This document shows positions 1-8,669 of a stretch of DNA of 64,000 nt, piece by piece. Location: positions 992,001 to 1,056,000 of the forward strand of contig NZ_BAAAGF010000001.1 of the NCBI RefSeq assembly GCF_039524015.1, read 5' to 3'. Positions within the stretch are counted from its first letter, which is position 1. Each line of letters starts with the position of its first letter. The notes under the pieces are model-generated. The model saw nothing but the letters and a program-made list of their open reading frames with translations, did not search any database and was not told the DNA's origin. Position numbers and translations under genes: made by a program. Source of the DNA: Gaetbulibacter_B jejuensis. Its GTDB lineage: Bacteria > Bacteroidota > Bacteroidia > Flavobacteriales > Flavobacteriaceae.

Positions 1-20
1 CAACTAATTAAATAACAATC

Positions 21-2306
21 ATGAAAACAATAAAAATCACAAGAGTTTGTGCAGTAGCAGTTATTTTGCTTTGTCTTGTGAACACAAAAACACATGCTCA
101 AATGGAAGAAACAAAGGTTGATATAAATCAGAAAGTAGAGTCGTTATTATCACAAATGACCATTGAAGAGAAAGTAGGACAAATGAATCTTTATAATGGG
201 TTTTGGGACGTTACAGGACCAGCACCTGAAGAAGGAAATGCTGCCTTAAAATACAATCATCTTAAAAAAGGATGGGTTGGAGCGATGTTAACCGTAAGAG
301 GAGCTGAGGAGGTAAGAAATGTTCAAAGAATTGCAGTTGAAGAATCTAGACTAGGTATTCCGTTGCTAATTGGGTTTGATGTGATTCATGGTTATAAAAC
401 TTTAAGTCCAATTCCGTTGGCTGAATCGGCTAGTTGGGATTTGCAAGCTATTGAAAAATCAGCACGAGTTGCAGCTACTGAGGCTTCAGCTTCTGGAATT
501 AACTGGACTTTTGCTCCAATGGTTGATATCTCAAGAGATGCGCGTTGGGGACGTGTTATGGAAGGTGCTGGTGAGGATCCTTATTTGGGAAGTTTAATAG
601 CCAAAGCACGAGTAAACGGATTTCAAGGTGATGATCTTTCTGCTCATAATACTATTGCCGCTTGTGCTAAACATTTTGCCGCTTATGGTTTTGCTGAAGC
701 TGGTAGAGACTATAACGTTGCTGATATAGGAAATGGTACACTCTACAACACAGTACTGCCTCCTTTTAAAGCAGCTTCAGAGGCTGGTGTAAAAACATTC
801 ATGAACTCCTTTAATACCTTAAATGGTGTTCCTGTTACTGGAAGTTCGTTTTTGCAAAGAGACATTCTTAAAAGAGATTGGAATTTTGATGGTTTCGTGG
901 TTTCAGATTGGGCTTCTATAAATGAAATGATTCCTTGGGGACACGCAAAAGATAAACGTCAAGCGGCTCAAATTGCTGCAAATGCTGGTTCAGATATGGA
1001 TATGGAAGGTTATGTTTATATTCAGGAATTAGCGCAATTGGTTAAAGATGGTGTGGTAAAAGAATCGATTTTAGATGATGCTGTTAGACGTATTTTAAAG
1101 GTGAAGTTTGAATTAGGGCTTTTTGAAGACCCTTACAGGTATTGTGATGACGATAGAGAAAAAGAATGGACTTACCATGAAAGTTATAGAGAGGCTGTTT
1201 TGGATATGGCAAAAAAATCTATCGTGCTTTTAAAGAACGATAACAATTTGCTTCCACTTAAAAAGAATGGTCAAACGATTGCCTTAATTGGTGATTTGGC
1301 TGATGATAAGTCAAGCCCTCTAGGTAGCTGGAGAATCGCTTCAGATGATGATACTGCGGTTTCTGTATTGGAAGGTATGTCGTCTTACAAAGGCAACACA
1401 TTAAACTTCTCTAGAGGTCCTGAAGTTTTTGAAGGCACTTCAACCTTTTTACAAGAAGTAAAGATTAACACTACTGATACCTCTGGTTTTGATGAAGCTA
1501 TTGCAACAGCTAAGGCAGCTGATGTTGTGGTTATGGTGTTAGGTGAACATGGTTTTCAAAGCGGAGAAGGTAGAAGTCGTACCAATTTAGATTTACCAGG
1601 TCTTCAGCAAGAACTTTTAGAGGAAGTTTATAAAGTAAACCCTAATGTGGTGTTAGTTTTAAACAACGGAAGACCACTAGCTATTGAATGGGCAAGCGAG
1701 CATATTCCTGTCATTGTTGAAGCATGGCATTTAGGAACTGAATCTGGAAATGCGATTGCTAACGTATTATATGGAGACTATAATCCAAGTGGTAAATTGC
1801 CAATGTCTTTTCCTAGAAATGTAGGTCAAGCACCAATTTATTACAATAATTACCCAACAGGAAGACCAACCGATAAAGATGGAAACGTATTTTGGTCGCA
1901 TTATACTGATGTTGAAAAAACGCCTTTGTATCCATTTGGTCATGGTTTAAGTTACACCACTTTTGAATATTCAAATTTAAAAGTAACCAATACTTACAAA
2001 GAAAATCAGGAAGTAAAAGTGTCTTTTACGCTTAAAAATACGGGAAGTTTAAAAGGTAAGGAAGTAGCGCAATTATATATAAGGGATTTGGTTGGGAGTG
2101 TTATACGACCGCTTAAAGAACTAAAAGGATTTGAGTTAATTGAGTTAGAAGCAGGTACATCTAAAACGGTTGAATTTGTGCTTACCAAAAAGGAACTTGG
2201 TTTTTATACGAACCAAGGAGAATTTGTGGTAGAATCAGGTGATTTTAAGGTGTTTGTTGGTGGTAATTCTAATGCTGAATTAGAGCAAGGCTTTACTTTG
2301 GAGTAA
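21..2306 (+). CDS. GH3 family beta-glucosidase (BglX-like), periplasmic
   Basis: Exo-acting glycosidase expected to remove terminal beta-linked glucose (or another beta-sugar) from oligosaccharides. The 761-residue protein has a type I signal peptide ending near residue 27 (THAQ), a GH3 N-terminal barrel, the nucleophile motif GFVVSDWAS with Asp296, an alpha/beta sandwich domain with the probable acid/base Glu516 in GEHGFQSGEG, and a C-terminal fibronectin-III-like domain from about residue 670. It has no T9SS domain, so a periplasmic location is likely. The start at 21 is the ATG directly before the signal peptide. It is convergent with the GH9 gene and may belong to an operon that begins left of the window. 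In a glucomannan locus it would release glucose from cello- or manno-gluco-oligosaccharides. The family call is firm; the exact substrate is inference. Confidence 0.93.
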   Translation: MKTIKITRVCAVAVILLCLVNTKTHAQMEETKVDINQKVESLLSQMTIEEKVGQMNLYNGFWDVTGPAPEEGNAALKYNHLKKGWVGAMLTVRGAEEVRNVQRIAVEESRLGIPLLIGFDVIHGYKTLSPIPLAESASWDLQAIEKSARVAATEASASGINWTFAPMVDISRDARWGRVMEGAGEDPYLGSLIAKARVNGFQGDDLSAHNTIAACAKHFAAYGFAEAGRDYNVADIGNGTLYNTVLPPFKAASEAGVKTFMNSFNTLNGVPVTGSSFLQRDILKRDWNFDGFVVSDWASINEMIPWGHAKDKRQAAQIAANAGSDMDMEGYVYIQELAQLVKDGVVKESILDDAVRRILKVKFELGLFEDPYRYCDDDREKEWTYHESYREAVLDMAKKSIVLLKNDNNLLPLKKNGQTIALIGDLADDKSSPLGSWRIASDDDTAVSVLEGMSSYKGNTLNFSRGPEVFEGTSTFLQEVKINTTDTSGFDEAIATAKAADVVVMVLGEHGFQSGEGRSRTNLDLPGLQQELLEEVYKVNPNVVLVLNNGRPLAIEWASEHIPVIVEAWHLGTESGNAIANVLYGDYNPSGKLPMSFPRNVGQAPIYYNNYPTGRPTDKDGNVFWSHYTDVEKTPLYPFGHGLSYTTFEYSNLKVTNTYKENQEVKVSFTLKNTGSLKGKEVAQLYIRDLVGSVIRPLKELKGFELIELEAGTSKTVEFVLTKKELGFYTNQGEFVVESGDFKVFVGGNSNAELEQGFTLE

Positions 2307-2343
2307 ACTAACATGAATAATGTTTAAGTGTGTGCGTATACGT

Positions 2344-2385
2344 CACTTCGAGTAAAATTCTGCAAGAATTTTGTATCGAGAAGTG
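2344..2385. repeat. Intergenic palindromic repeat (dispersed-element type)
   Basis: This interrupted palindrome lies between the convergent GH3 and GH9 genes. The outer arms are CACTTCGA (2344-2351) and TCGAGAAGTG (2376-2385, two-base bulge). The inner arms AAAATTCT (2354-2361) and AGAATTTT (2365-2372) are exact complements. From memory, elements of this shape (cacttcgag...tcgagaagtg) occur many times in flavobacterial genomes between genes. It could also act as a two-way transcription stop for the convergent pair, although no T-run follows. Confidence 0.55.
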
Positions 2386-2413
2386 CATTTTTGAAGGAAA
2401 ATTTCGCGTTAAA

Positions 2414-4573
2414 CTACTCTATTTTTTTAATCAGTTTGATAGTTTTACTACTTTGATTGTTAAATAGTTTAGCCAAATAAATACCTGATGTTTTAATCGT
2501 TTTACCAATACTACAATTTTGGTTGCAATGCCCTTTTTCAATTGCTACACCTTTTAAATCATAAATGATATAGTTGAATGGTTTTGAAACTTGAACTGTC
2601 AAACTATCTGTAAAAGGGTTTGGTGAAAACGAAACGTCGTTAAAAACATTATCTTTTACAGAAAGCGAACTTGATCCATTCACAAAGTGTGATAGCAATC
2701 TAATGTAAGCCACTTGATAGCCATTACTGTTTTCGGTGACTTCCCAAGAGTTCATGGGCCAACTTGTATTAAAATCGTCATAGGCTTTCTGTTTAGGTTG
2801 ATCTTGAATTCTTGCAACTTGAGTTGCATCACATGTTAAACCAGAACAACCAGAAGGACAGCATCCATCCCAATTATAGGAAGGGTTTGGTCCACCTGTT
2901 AAAAATCCAGGAGCAGGTCCATAAGGGTCGTTTAGTACGTTATCCCAATCAGTTCCATCTCCAAACCATGTATGGTAAAATTCATTAACGCCATGGTCAG
3001 CACCATAATCGTACATGTTAGATAAGTAACAAAAGTTTAATGGATTTACACCGTGTAAGTAATGAATGTAACGTTCAGCAGCTCGCATAGCATCTGCATT
3101 ATTAGAGCTGTTAACGTCGTGTAATGCATAGTTAGTAAACATTAATCCTTTTCTGGATTTGATGCCATTACTTCCCCAAACATAATCTTCAAGATGTGCT
3201 AAATAAGGATCGGTTTCGTTAGTTAATGCTTCAAAATTACTAGCAGAATTCATGCTGTTTTGATACACTGTTTTTATTTCATTTGCTACTGTAGCGTCTA
3301 CATTTTCAAGACTGGAATAGTATAACAAGTTATCCTGATTGCCTTGTTCAAAAGGGAAAGCATAATTCCAAAGAATGAGATGAATATCTTGATAGTTGTT
3401 TTCTACAAAAGTTTTCATTGTAGAATTGATGCTAGCGTCTTCAGGTAAACTTGTATTAGTTAAATCATAAAGATGAATAGCTGCTCTCATTTTTAAGGCA
3501 AATCTGCCATAATCATCCGTTTCTTGCTGTCCTGCTCCAATACCAACTGAACTATAAGAAGAACTGTTGTTTTCCCAAATAACATTTGGATTAGTATCTG
3601 CCCAATTCCAAGCGTTTAAAGCACTTTGTCTTAGCGTATTTGCATAATCTGACATGCCTAATCCTTCAAAAACTTTAGATCCTAATGCAAATGCTCCTGC
3701 AGAAGATAGTGTAGCAGTTGTGTTGACGCCTCCATAAAGACTTTGTCCTGTTGCTGATGAAGGTGGAGACGCATGGTCCAAATCCACTATACTAATCATG
3801 GAACCATTGGTTTCTTGTAGTCTTAGCAAGTGATCCATTCCCCAAATAATTTCATCGATAATATCAGGAGTTCCGTTGTTGGAATATGGTAAATCATAAT
3901 CATCGCTCCAAGCATTTGGATTTTCGATATAAGCTTTTAGTAAATCAAACACATAGTTTGCAGTCCAATGTGTGTATTTGTTGTAATCGCCTGCATCATA
4001 CCATCCACCACTCAAATCTTTTTCAGTTGAAGCATCATTTGGTGAATCCCATTTCCTACACTCAGTATCTTGCAGATTTCCTAAATGACTTGCGCTATCA
4101 GCCCAATCACTTCCTGCGTAAGTCACATTTTTTTCATAACCTGCACGCTGATAGAAAAATGTTCTGACTGCATGTTTTAAAACTTCTTCATAAACATCAT
4201 CAGCTATACTGAATTCGTATGATCTTAAATTTTGATTGATGTCTAATACATAATAGGTTCCAGGAGTTTGATAACTCGAAAAATCAAACCACCAAGCTCT
4301 GTCTCCAGAAGAATCATCTTCGTTACCTGAGTTCCAAGGAACAACATTTCCAGTGAATACTTGAGTATCTGTTGTTGCATTTACTAAAGCGTAATTAAAA
4401 CCAGGAGCAAAGGATTCAGAAGCATCAAAACCAGTTAAAGGATCTCTAACTACAGCTATTTTTTCTGAATTTGTACGATATCCAAATTGGTCAACAATAA
4501 TATATTTTGATACTGTTTGACCATTGGTAATGACTGTCATCAATAAAAAAGTAAGTGTCGTTAGAACTTTCAT
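2414..4573 (-). CDS. GH9 endo-beta-1,4-glucanase with T9SS sorting domain
   Basis: Predicted secreted endoglucanase acting on beta-1,4-glucan or on glucose runs in glucomannan. The 719-residue protein has a signal peptide (about 1-19), an N-terminal Ig-like CelD_N domain (about 21-123), and a GH9 (alpha/alpha)6 barrel with the WYDAGDY motif (Asp193, Asp196) and the late motif containing Glu614 (EVTENSNGY), the expected general acid. Residues from about 640 to the end form a type A T9SS C-terminal sorting domain: PNPF start, iyD-x-kG core, SGIYLAKL, and a lysine-rich end. It should therefore be exported across the outer membrane and anchored or released. It is the last gene of the leftward operon, 6 bp after the GH5 gene. 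The combination of GH9 and mannanases suggests glucomannan as target. Confidence 0.93.
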   Translation of the reverse strand: MKVLTTLTFLLMTVITNGQTVSKYIIVDQFGYRTNSEKIAVVRDPLTGFDASESFAPGFNYALVNATTDTQVFTGNVVPWNSGNEDDSSGDRAWWFDFSSYQTPGTYYVLDINQNLRSYEFSIADDVYEEVLKHAVRTFFYQRAGYEKNVTYAGSDWADSASHLGNLQDTECRKWDSPNDASTEKDLSGGWYDAGDYNKYTHWTANYVFDLLKAYIENPNAWSDDYDLPYSNNGTPDIIDEIIWGMDHLLRLQETNGSMISIVDLDHASPPSSATGQSLYGGVNTTATLSSAGAFALGSKVFEGLGMSDYANTLRQSALNAWNWADTNPNVIWENNSSSYSSVGIGAGQQETDDYGRFALKMRAAIHLYDLTNTSLPEDASINSTMKTFVENNYQDIHLILWNYAFPFEQGNQDNLLYYSSLENVDATVANEIKTVYQNSMNSASNFEALTNETDPYLAHLEDYVWGSNGIKSRKGLMFTNYALHDVNSSNNADAMRAAERYIHYLHGVNPLNFCYLSNMYDYGADHGVNEFYHTWFGDGTDWDNVLNDPYGPAPGFLTGGPNPSYNWDGCCPSGCSGLTCDATQVARIQDQPKQKAYDDFNTSWPMNSWEVTENSNGYQVAYIRLLSHFVNGSSSLSVKDNVFNDVSFSPNPFTDSLTVQVSKPFNYIIYDLKGVAIEKGHCNQNCSIGKTIKTSGIYLAKLFNNQSSKTIKLIKKIE

Positions 4574-4579
4574 AATATA

Positions 4580-5932
4580 TTAGTTTTTTAAGGCATCGTT
4601 ATGATTTTTTATGATTTCTAAAGTTGAGGTATCACTAGCAAAAACCGAATTTAAACCTTGAGGTTCTTGAGGAGGGTCAGCAGTGAAATCGTCTCCATGT
4701 TGCCACTTACCATCACCATCGATATTAGCTTTTCCGTAACCTGCAAATCCCCAAAAATTCAATCCTGCTAAATAGCCTCCTTTTGCTTTGCTTTCAGTTA
4801 CTTTTTCGCAAACAGCTTGATAAAACGTGTTACGATTGTCGATATTCGCATCTAAGGATAAACTTTCTTTTTCCCTAGGGAAACCAAACTCACTCATGAC
4901 GATTGGTTTGTTTTGTTTTTTTGCAATTTCTAAATGCTCGTTCATATAAGCATTAGCATTTTCAATGGAGAGTTGAGTGGTTTCAACTTCATTATTAATA
5001 TCATACCAACCCCAATTTTTTGGCCACATGTGCATAGTTAAATAATCGATATTCGGATTGTCGTGTAAACGATCATACATGTCTATGTCCTGTAAATAAC
5101 TTGCTTTACCTTCAGCACCTGTTGAAATTAGATGTCTAGAGTCTAACGATTCAATTAAATCAACAGTTGTATTTAACCATTCGGTAAAAGGCTTCTCATA
5201 TTCTGTTCCGACCATCACTCGTGGTTCATTAGCTACTTGCCATGACATTATGGTGTTATCTTCAGTGTATTTTAAACCAGTATAAGCATTGGTGCGTCCC
5301 ATTAAAAAACGAACATGATTATAAAATGCTTCTTTACAAGGTTCGCATGAATGGAATTGCATAGTATATTTCATATAATCATCCCAAGTGTATTTGTCAG
5401 TAAAAAACGGATTAGGAACTTCACCATAACCATTCCACTCTAAATATTCGCTCATACCACCAGACCAAATCCAGTTGTTATTCATGTATAAAATAGCATA
5501 CATATTTCTCTTGCGCATTTCAGCCAATAAAAAATCCAATCCATCAAGGAGGTCTTCGTTGTATTTTCCCTGTTCGGGTTGCAAAGCAGGATGAACAGTA
5601 GAGTCGCTGCCATCTCCTTCAGCTCCAGCTAGAATACGTAAGTTGTCGATACCGACAGATTTCATTAAATCCAATTCTTTAATGAGTCGCTCTCTATCTC
5701 CAATGTTTTTAGCTCCAATTAAAGGACCATACCAATAGTTGGCTCCAATGAAATAATAAGGCTGATCTCCTTTATAGAATTTTCCGTCTTTCACACTCAC
5801 TAATTCAACAGGATTTAAAGTGTCTTTTGCGGTTGTGGTTTCTTCTTGAGTTGTTGCTTTTTTATCGTCTTTACAAGAAGATAGTGCTAGTAAAGCAGCA
5901 AACGCAAGCGTTATTGTTTTTAGTTTTATCAT
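4580..5932 (-). CDS. GH5 endo-beta-1,4-mannanase lipoprotein (GH5_7-like)
   Basis: Predicted endo-mannanase cutting the beta-1,4-mannan backbone. The 450-residue protein starts with a lipoprotein signal (LALSSC, Cys20) followed by KDDKK, acidic residues of the type used as a surface-export signal in Bacteroidota. The GH5 barrel shows the acid/base motif WQVANEPR (Glu236) and the nucleophile motif VMSEFGFP (Glu348). Overall length and the NFWGFAGYG stretch fit mannanase subfamily 7, judged by eye. It sits between GH26 and GH9 with gaps of 2 and 6 bp, so all three are co-transcribed. Surface display would let it work with the SusCD pair. The GH5 call is certain; the subfamily is probable. Confidence 0.9.
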   Translation of the reverse strand: MIKLKTITLAFAALLALSSCKDDKKATTQEETTTAKDTLNPVELVSVKDGKFYKGDQPYYFIGANYWYGPLIGAKNIGDRERLIKELDLMKSVGIDNLRILAGAEGDGSDSTVHPALQPEQGKYNEDLLDGLDFLLAEMRKRNMYAILYMNNNWIWSGGMSEYLEWNGYGEVPNPFFTDKYTWDDYMKYTMQFHSCEPCKEAFYNHVRFLMGRTNAYTGLKYTEDNTIMSWQVANEPRVMVGTEYEKPFTEWLNTTVDLIESLDSRHLISTGAEGKASYLQDIDMYDRLHDNPNIDYLTMHMWPKNWGWYDINNEVETTQLSIENANAYMNEHLEIAKKQNKPIVMSEFGFPREKESLSLDANIDNRNTFYQAVCEKVTESKAKGGYLAGLNFWGFAGYGKANIDGDGKWQHGDDFTADPPQEPQGLNSVFASDTSTLEIIKNHNDALKN

Positions 5933-5934
5933 AA

Positions 5935-7473
5935 TTAAGGGAGTTGGTACATGTTAGGTAATTCGTTTTCTAATAAAGACTTTGGTTTGTTTGTAAACTC
6001 AATAAAGTCGTTAGCATCTGTCATTCCTGGTATTGGAGTGCAATATGTGTTTTCATTGTTTGACCAAAACATCATAAAAGCAATATGGTTGTTGTTATTG
6101 GTAATTGCGTTATAAAGGTTGCTTGAGTAGAAGTTTGAAATAGGGTTGTTATCACCAGGAGTAACAAAGTAACCTGTTTCAGATAAAGCTGCAATTTTAA
6201 CTTTTTGCTTTGCTAAATCTGATACTATTTTAAGCTTGTTGTTTGCGGCAGTAACTCCACTTTGTCCTTGGTTGTTGAAGTCACCATAGTTGTCCATGGC
6301 TAAAATATCTACATAGGCATCACCAGGATAACGCTGTAAGTATAAAGCTTCGGTTGTATAGCTATTGTCAGGAGCATAAGCATAAAGCATATTATTTACA
6401 CCAAGAGTATCTCTTAGGTAAGTAACCGTAAATTGCCAGCACTCTATGAATTGTTGTGGAGAACAGTAATCGTCTCCCCACCAAAACCAGTTTCCGTCAA
6501 ACTCATGAAATGGTCTGAAAATAATAGGAACTTTTTTACCATCACTTCCTATTAGGTTATTGGCAACATCTGCTACTTTTTGTAGTTTTTGTTTGTAATA
6601 CTCATGGTTTGCACCTCCAGGTAAAATACTAGCAAAAGCATTTTCAGCTTGAAACTGTGTCATTTCACTTACGTAGAAATGATTGCCATCATAAGGTTCT
6701 CTTAAATGCCAAGTGAACATATTTACCATGCCTTTGTTGTATGCTTCAACAGCATCAGCCATAATAATTTGCTCTTGTTGGTAAAACCAGTTTGAAGCTG
6801 TGCCGTCATTATTATCATCAGTAATAAACATAAAATCTGAACCTAAAAGTCCTGGGTCGCTTCCTGTAAGTTTTTTAATATCAGAATCACCAACTGCATT
6901 ATTGTAGAATGAATTAAACGCGTCTTGTTGGCCTATAATAAAACTGTCTGGAGACATTGTTTTTAGGTTGTAAAATAAAGCTATGGTTTCGTCTGTTGAA
7001 TTAGGGTTAACCATATAGTTAGCTGTATCTTCGGGTTGTAATACAAATGCTTCTGGTTCTTCCGAAAGTGTCATGGTTGCACTGTTTGGAGTTCCTATTT
7101 CTGCATTGTTACTTACTGACACTATCTCAATAATAATAGTTTCATCTCCTTCGGTATCACTGTCGTCAATTACTATTACTGGAATTGAATGTGATGTGCT
7201 ATTTGCAGGAATAGTTACTTGACTATTTATCGTTTGAAAATCCTCACCATTGGTTGCTGTTCCGCTTATGTTAAGGTTAACAGTTGTGGCAGTGGTTGAA
7301 GATCCTGTTAAGGATATATTAAAAGCACCATTAGTAGTTGGTTCAGAAGCTGAACTACCAACTGAAATGGATACTTTAGGATTTACGGTTTCTCCTCCGT
7401 TATTGGAATTGTTATCGTCTTTTGAGCAACTAAAGGCTAAAAAGCTTAGTGTTATTAAAAGTAACTTTTTCAT
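5935..7473 (-). CDS. GH26 beta-mannanase lipoprotein with N-terminal Calx-beta-like domain
   Basis: Predicted endo- or mannobiose-releasing beta-1,4-mannanase. The 512-residue protein has a lipobox at FSC (Cys16) followed by SKDD, so surface display is likely. A Calx-beta-like Ig-fold module occupies about 33-135 (NGEDFQTI, then an acidic DDSDTEGDETI turn). The GH26 barrel spans about 150-505, with the acid/base in FRPFHEFDGNWFWWG (His323-Glu324) and the nucleophile in ALSETGY (Glu432). A Calx-beta module on a mannanase may be a spacer or a Ca2+-binding adhesion element. It lies 11 bp after the epimerase stop and 2 bp before the GH5 start. It is one of two GH26 proteins in this operon and is clearly divergent from the other. 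Confidence 0.93.
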   Translation of the reverse strand: MKKLLLITLSFLAFSCSKDDNNSNNGGETVNPKVSISVGSSASEPTTNGAFNISLTGSSTTATTVNLNISGTATNGEDFQTINSQVTIPANSTSHSIPVIVIDDSDTEGDETIIIEIVSVSNNAEIGTPNSATMTLSEEPEAFVLQPEDTANYMVNPNSTDETIALFYNLKTMSPDSFIIGQQDAFNSFYNNAVGDSDIKKLTGSDPGLLGSDFMFITDDNNDGTASNWFYQQEQIIMADAVEAYNKGMVNMFTWHLREPYDGNHFYVSEMTQFQAENAFASILPGGANHEYYKQKLQKVADVANNLIGSDGKKVPIIFRPFHEFDGNWFWWGDDYCSPQQFIECWQFTVTYLRDTLGVNNMLYAYAPDNSYTTEALYLQRYPGDAYVDILAMDNYGDFNNQGQSGVTAANNKLKIVSDLAKQKVKIAALSETGYFVTPGDNNPISNFYSSNLYNAITNNNNHIAFMMFWSNNENTYCTPIPGMTDANDFIEFTNKPKSLLENELPNMYQLP

Positions 7474-7484
7474 TGTTCAATTTT

Positions 7485-8666
7485 TTAAATATTCATCATT
7501 ATACATGCTCTTGAAGTATGATAAGGAGCTTTCCACATGCTCACTTTATCTTCTTTATGATAGACATTTCCATTCTTATCAACTCTAAAAAACCATTCTC
7601 CATTAACAGTGTCTATAAGATGAGTTTTAGTGAATTCCCAAATTTTTAATGCAGTGTCTATGTAAGTTGAATCATTTTTTATTTGGTAAGCATATTTTAA
7701 GCCAACTAAGGCTTCAACTTGTGGCCACCAATGTCTATCAGTGTCTATGTGGTTGGAGGTTAGGTTTTTTTCATTTATAACTGCACCATCAGTATCAATC
7801 GCTTCGTTAATAAATGTGTTTGCAACTCTAGTTGCTATTGTGTAAGCTTGTTGTGATAAGTCGTTGTCCTTTAGTGTTTTTGCAGCTTCAATAACAAGCC
7901 ATATCGTTTCTATGTCATGACCATAAGATACGGAATTGCTGAGTAATTTCCAGTCTTCGTCAAAAAACAAATGGTAATGATTATTACTATTTAAAAATTT
8001 GGTTAAGAATAATTCAACCAACATTGTTAGAGATTTTTTAAGCGACTCATTAGGATAGATTTCTAGGAGTGTTGTGTAGGCTTCTAAAACATGAAGATGG
8101 GTATTCATGGTTTTTGCAGCGTTCATATCCTTTTCGCTTAAACGCATATCATCAATAGATGACCAATCTTGATTAAGCGCTTCAATATATCCTAGTTTTT
8201 TAGTGTCTTTAGCGTGTTTTTCTAATAATTCAAAAAGTTGAATGGCTAGAGATTTTGCTTCTTCATCTTTTGAAAACTTGTAGTATTCTGACAATGCATA
8301 AATACCGAAAGCTTGTGCGTATACTTGTTTACGCTTATTAATTGGTTGTCCTTTGTAGTCGAGTTCCCAGTAAAAGCCTCCATATTCATTGTCTTTGAAA
8401 TAATCTTTTAAATACTGAAAAGAACGTTCGCAAATAGACTGATAAGATTTTGAGTTTAAATAATTTGATGCAGCAGAAAACGACCAAAGAACTCTAGTGT
8501 TAAGGATAATGCCTTTATTAGCTTTATCAACAATTTTATTGTCGTTGGTTATTTTACCAACAAAACCACCATAGCTTTGGTCTATGGTGTTGTTGGTCCA
8601 ATAGGTTAATATGTTGAGCAATTCTGAATGGAGTTCAGATTGCATCGTTTTATAGGCATCATTCAT
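7485..8666 (-). CDS. Cellobiose/mannobiose 2-epimerase (AGE superfamily)
   Basis: Cytoplasmic enzyme expected to convert beta-1,4-mannobiose into mannosyl-beta-1,4-glucose by C2 epimerisation of the reducing-end sugar. The 393-residue length matches characterised cellobiose 2-epimerases and there is no signal peptide. The (alpha/alpha)6 fold landmarks are NTRVLW (Arg58), TMNTHLHVLEAY (His190, His192), YGHDIETIWL (His250), DRHWWPQVEAL (His312) and the terminal KAPYHTSRAC (His383); the last and the His250 site fit the catalytic pair of known epimerases. It lies directly between the GH130 phosphorylase and the GH26, the arrangement of the B. fragilis mannan catabolic genes. N-acylglucosamine 2-epimerase activity is the alternative within the superfamily, but the context argues against it. 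Confidence 0.92.
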   Translation of the reverse strand: MNDAYKTMQSELHSELLNILTYWTNNTIDQSYGGFVGKITNDNKIVDKANKGIILNTRVLWSFSAASNYLNSKSYQSICERSFQYLKDYFKDNEYGGFYWELDYKGQPINKRKQVYAQAFGIYALSEYYKFSKDEEAKSLAIQLFELLEKHAKDTKKLGYIEALNQDWSSIDDMRLSEKDMNAAKTMNTHLHVLEAYTTLLEIYPNESLKKSLTMLVELFLTKFLNSNNHYHLFFDEDWKLLSNSVSYGHDIETIWLVIEAAKTLKDNDLSQQAYTIATRVANTFINEAIDTDGAVINEKNLTSNHIDTDRHWWPQVEALVGLKYAYQIKNDSTYIDTALKIWEFTKTHLIDTVNGEWFFRVDKNGNVYHKEDKVSMWKAPYHTSRACIMMNI

Positions 8667-8669
8667 CTA

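Noticed and set aside
3886..4167. Antisense open frame within the GH9 gene
   Set aside because: His/Asn-rich low-complexity translation with no signal or domain; the GH9 gene explains the sequence.
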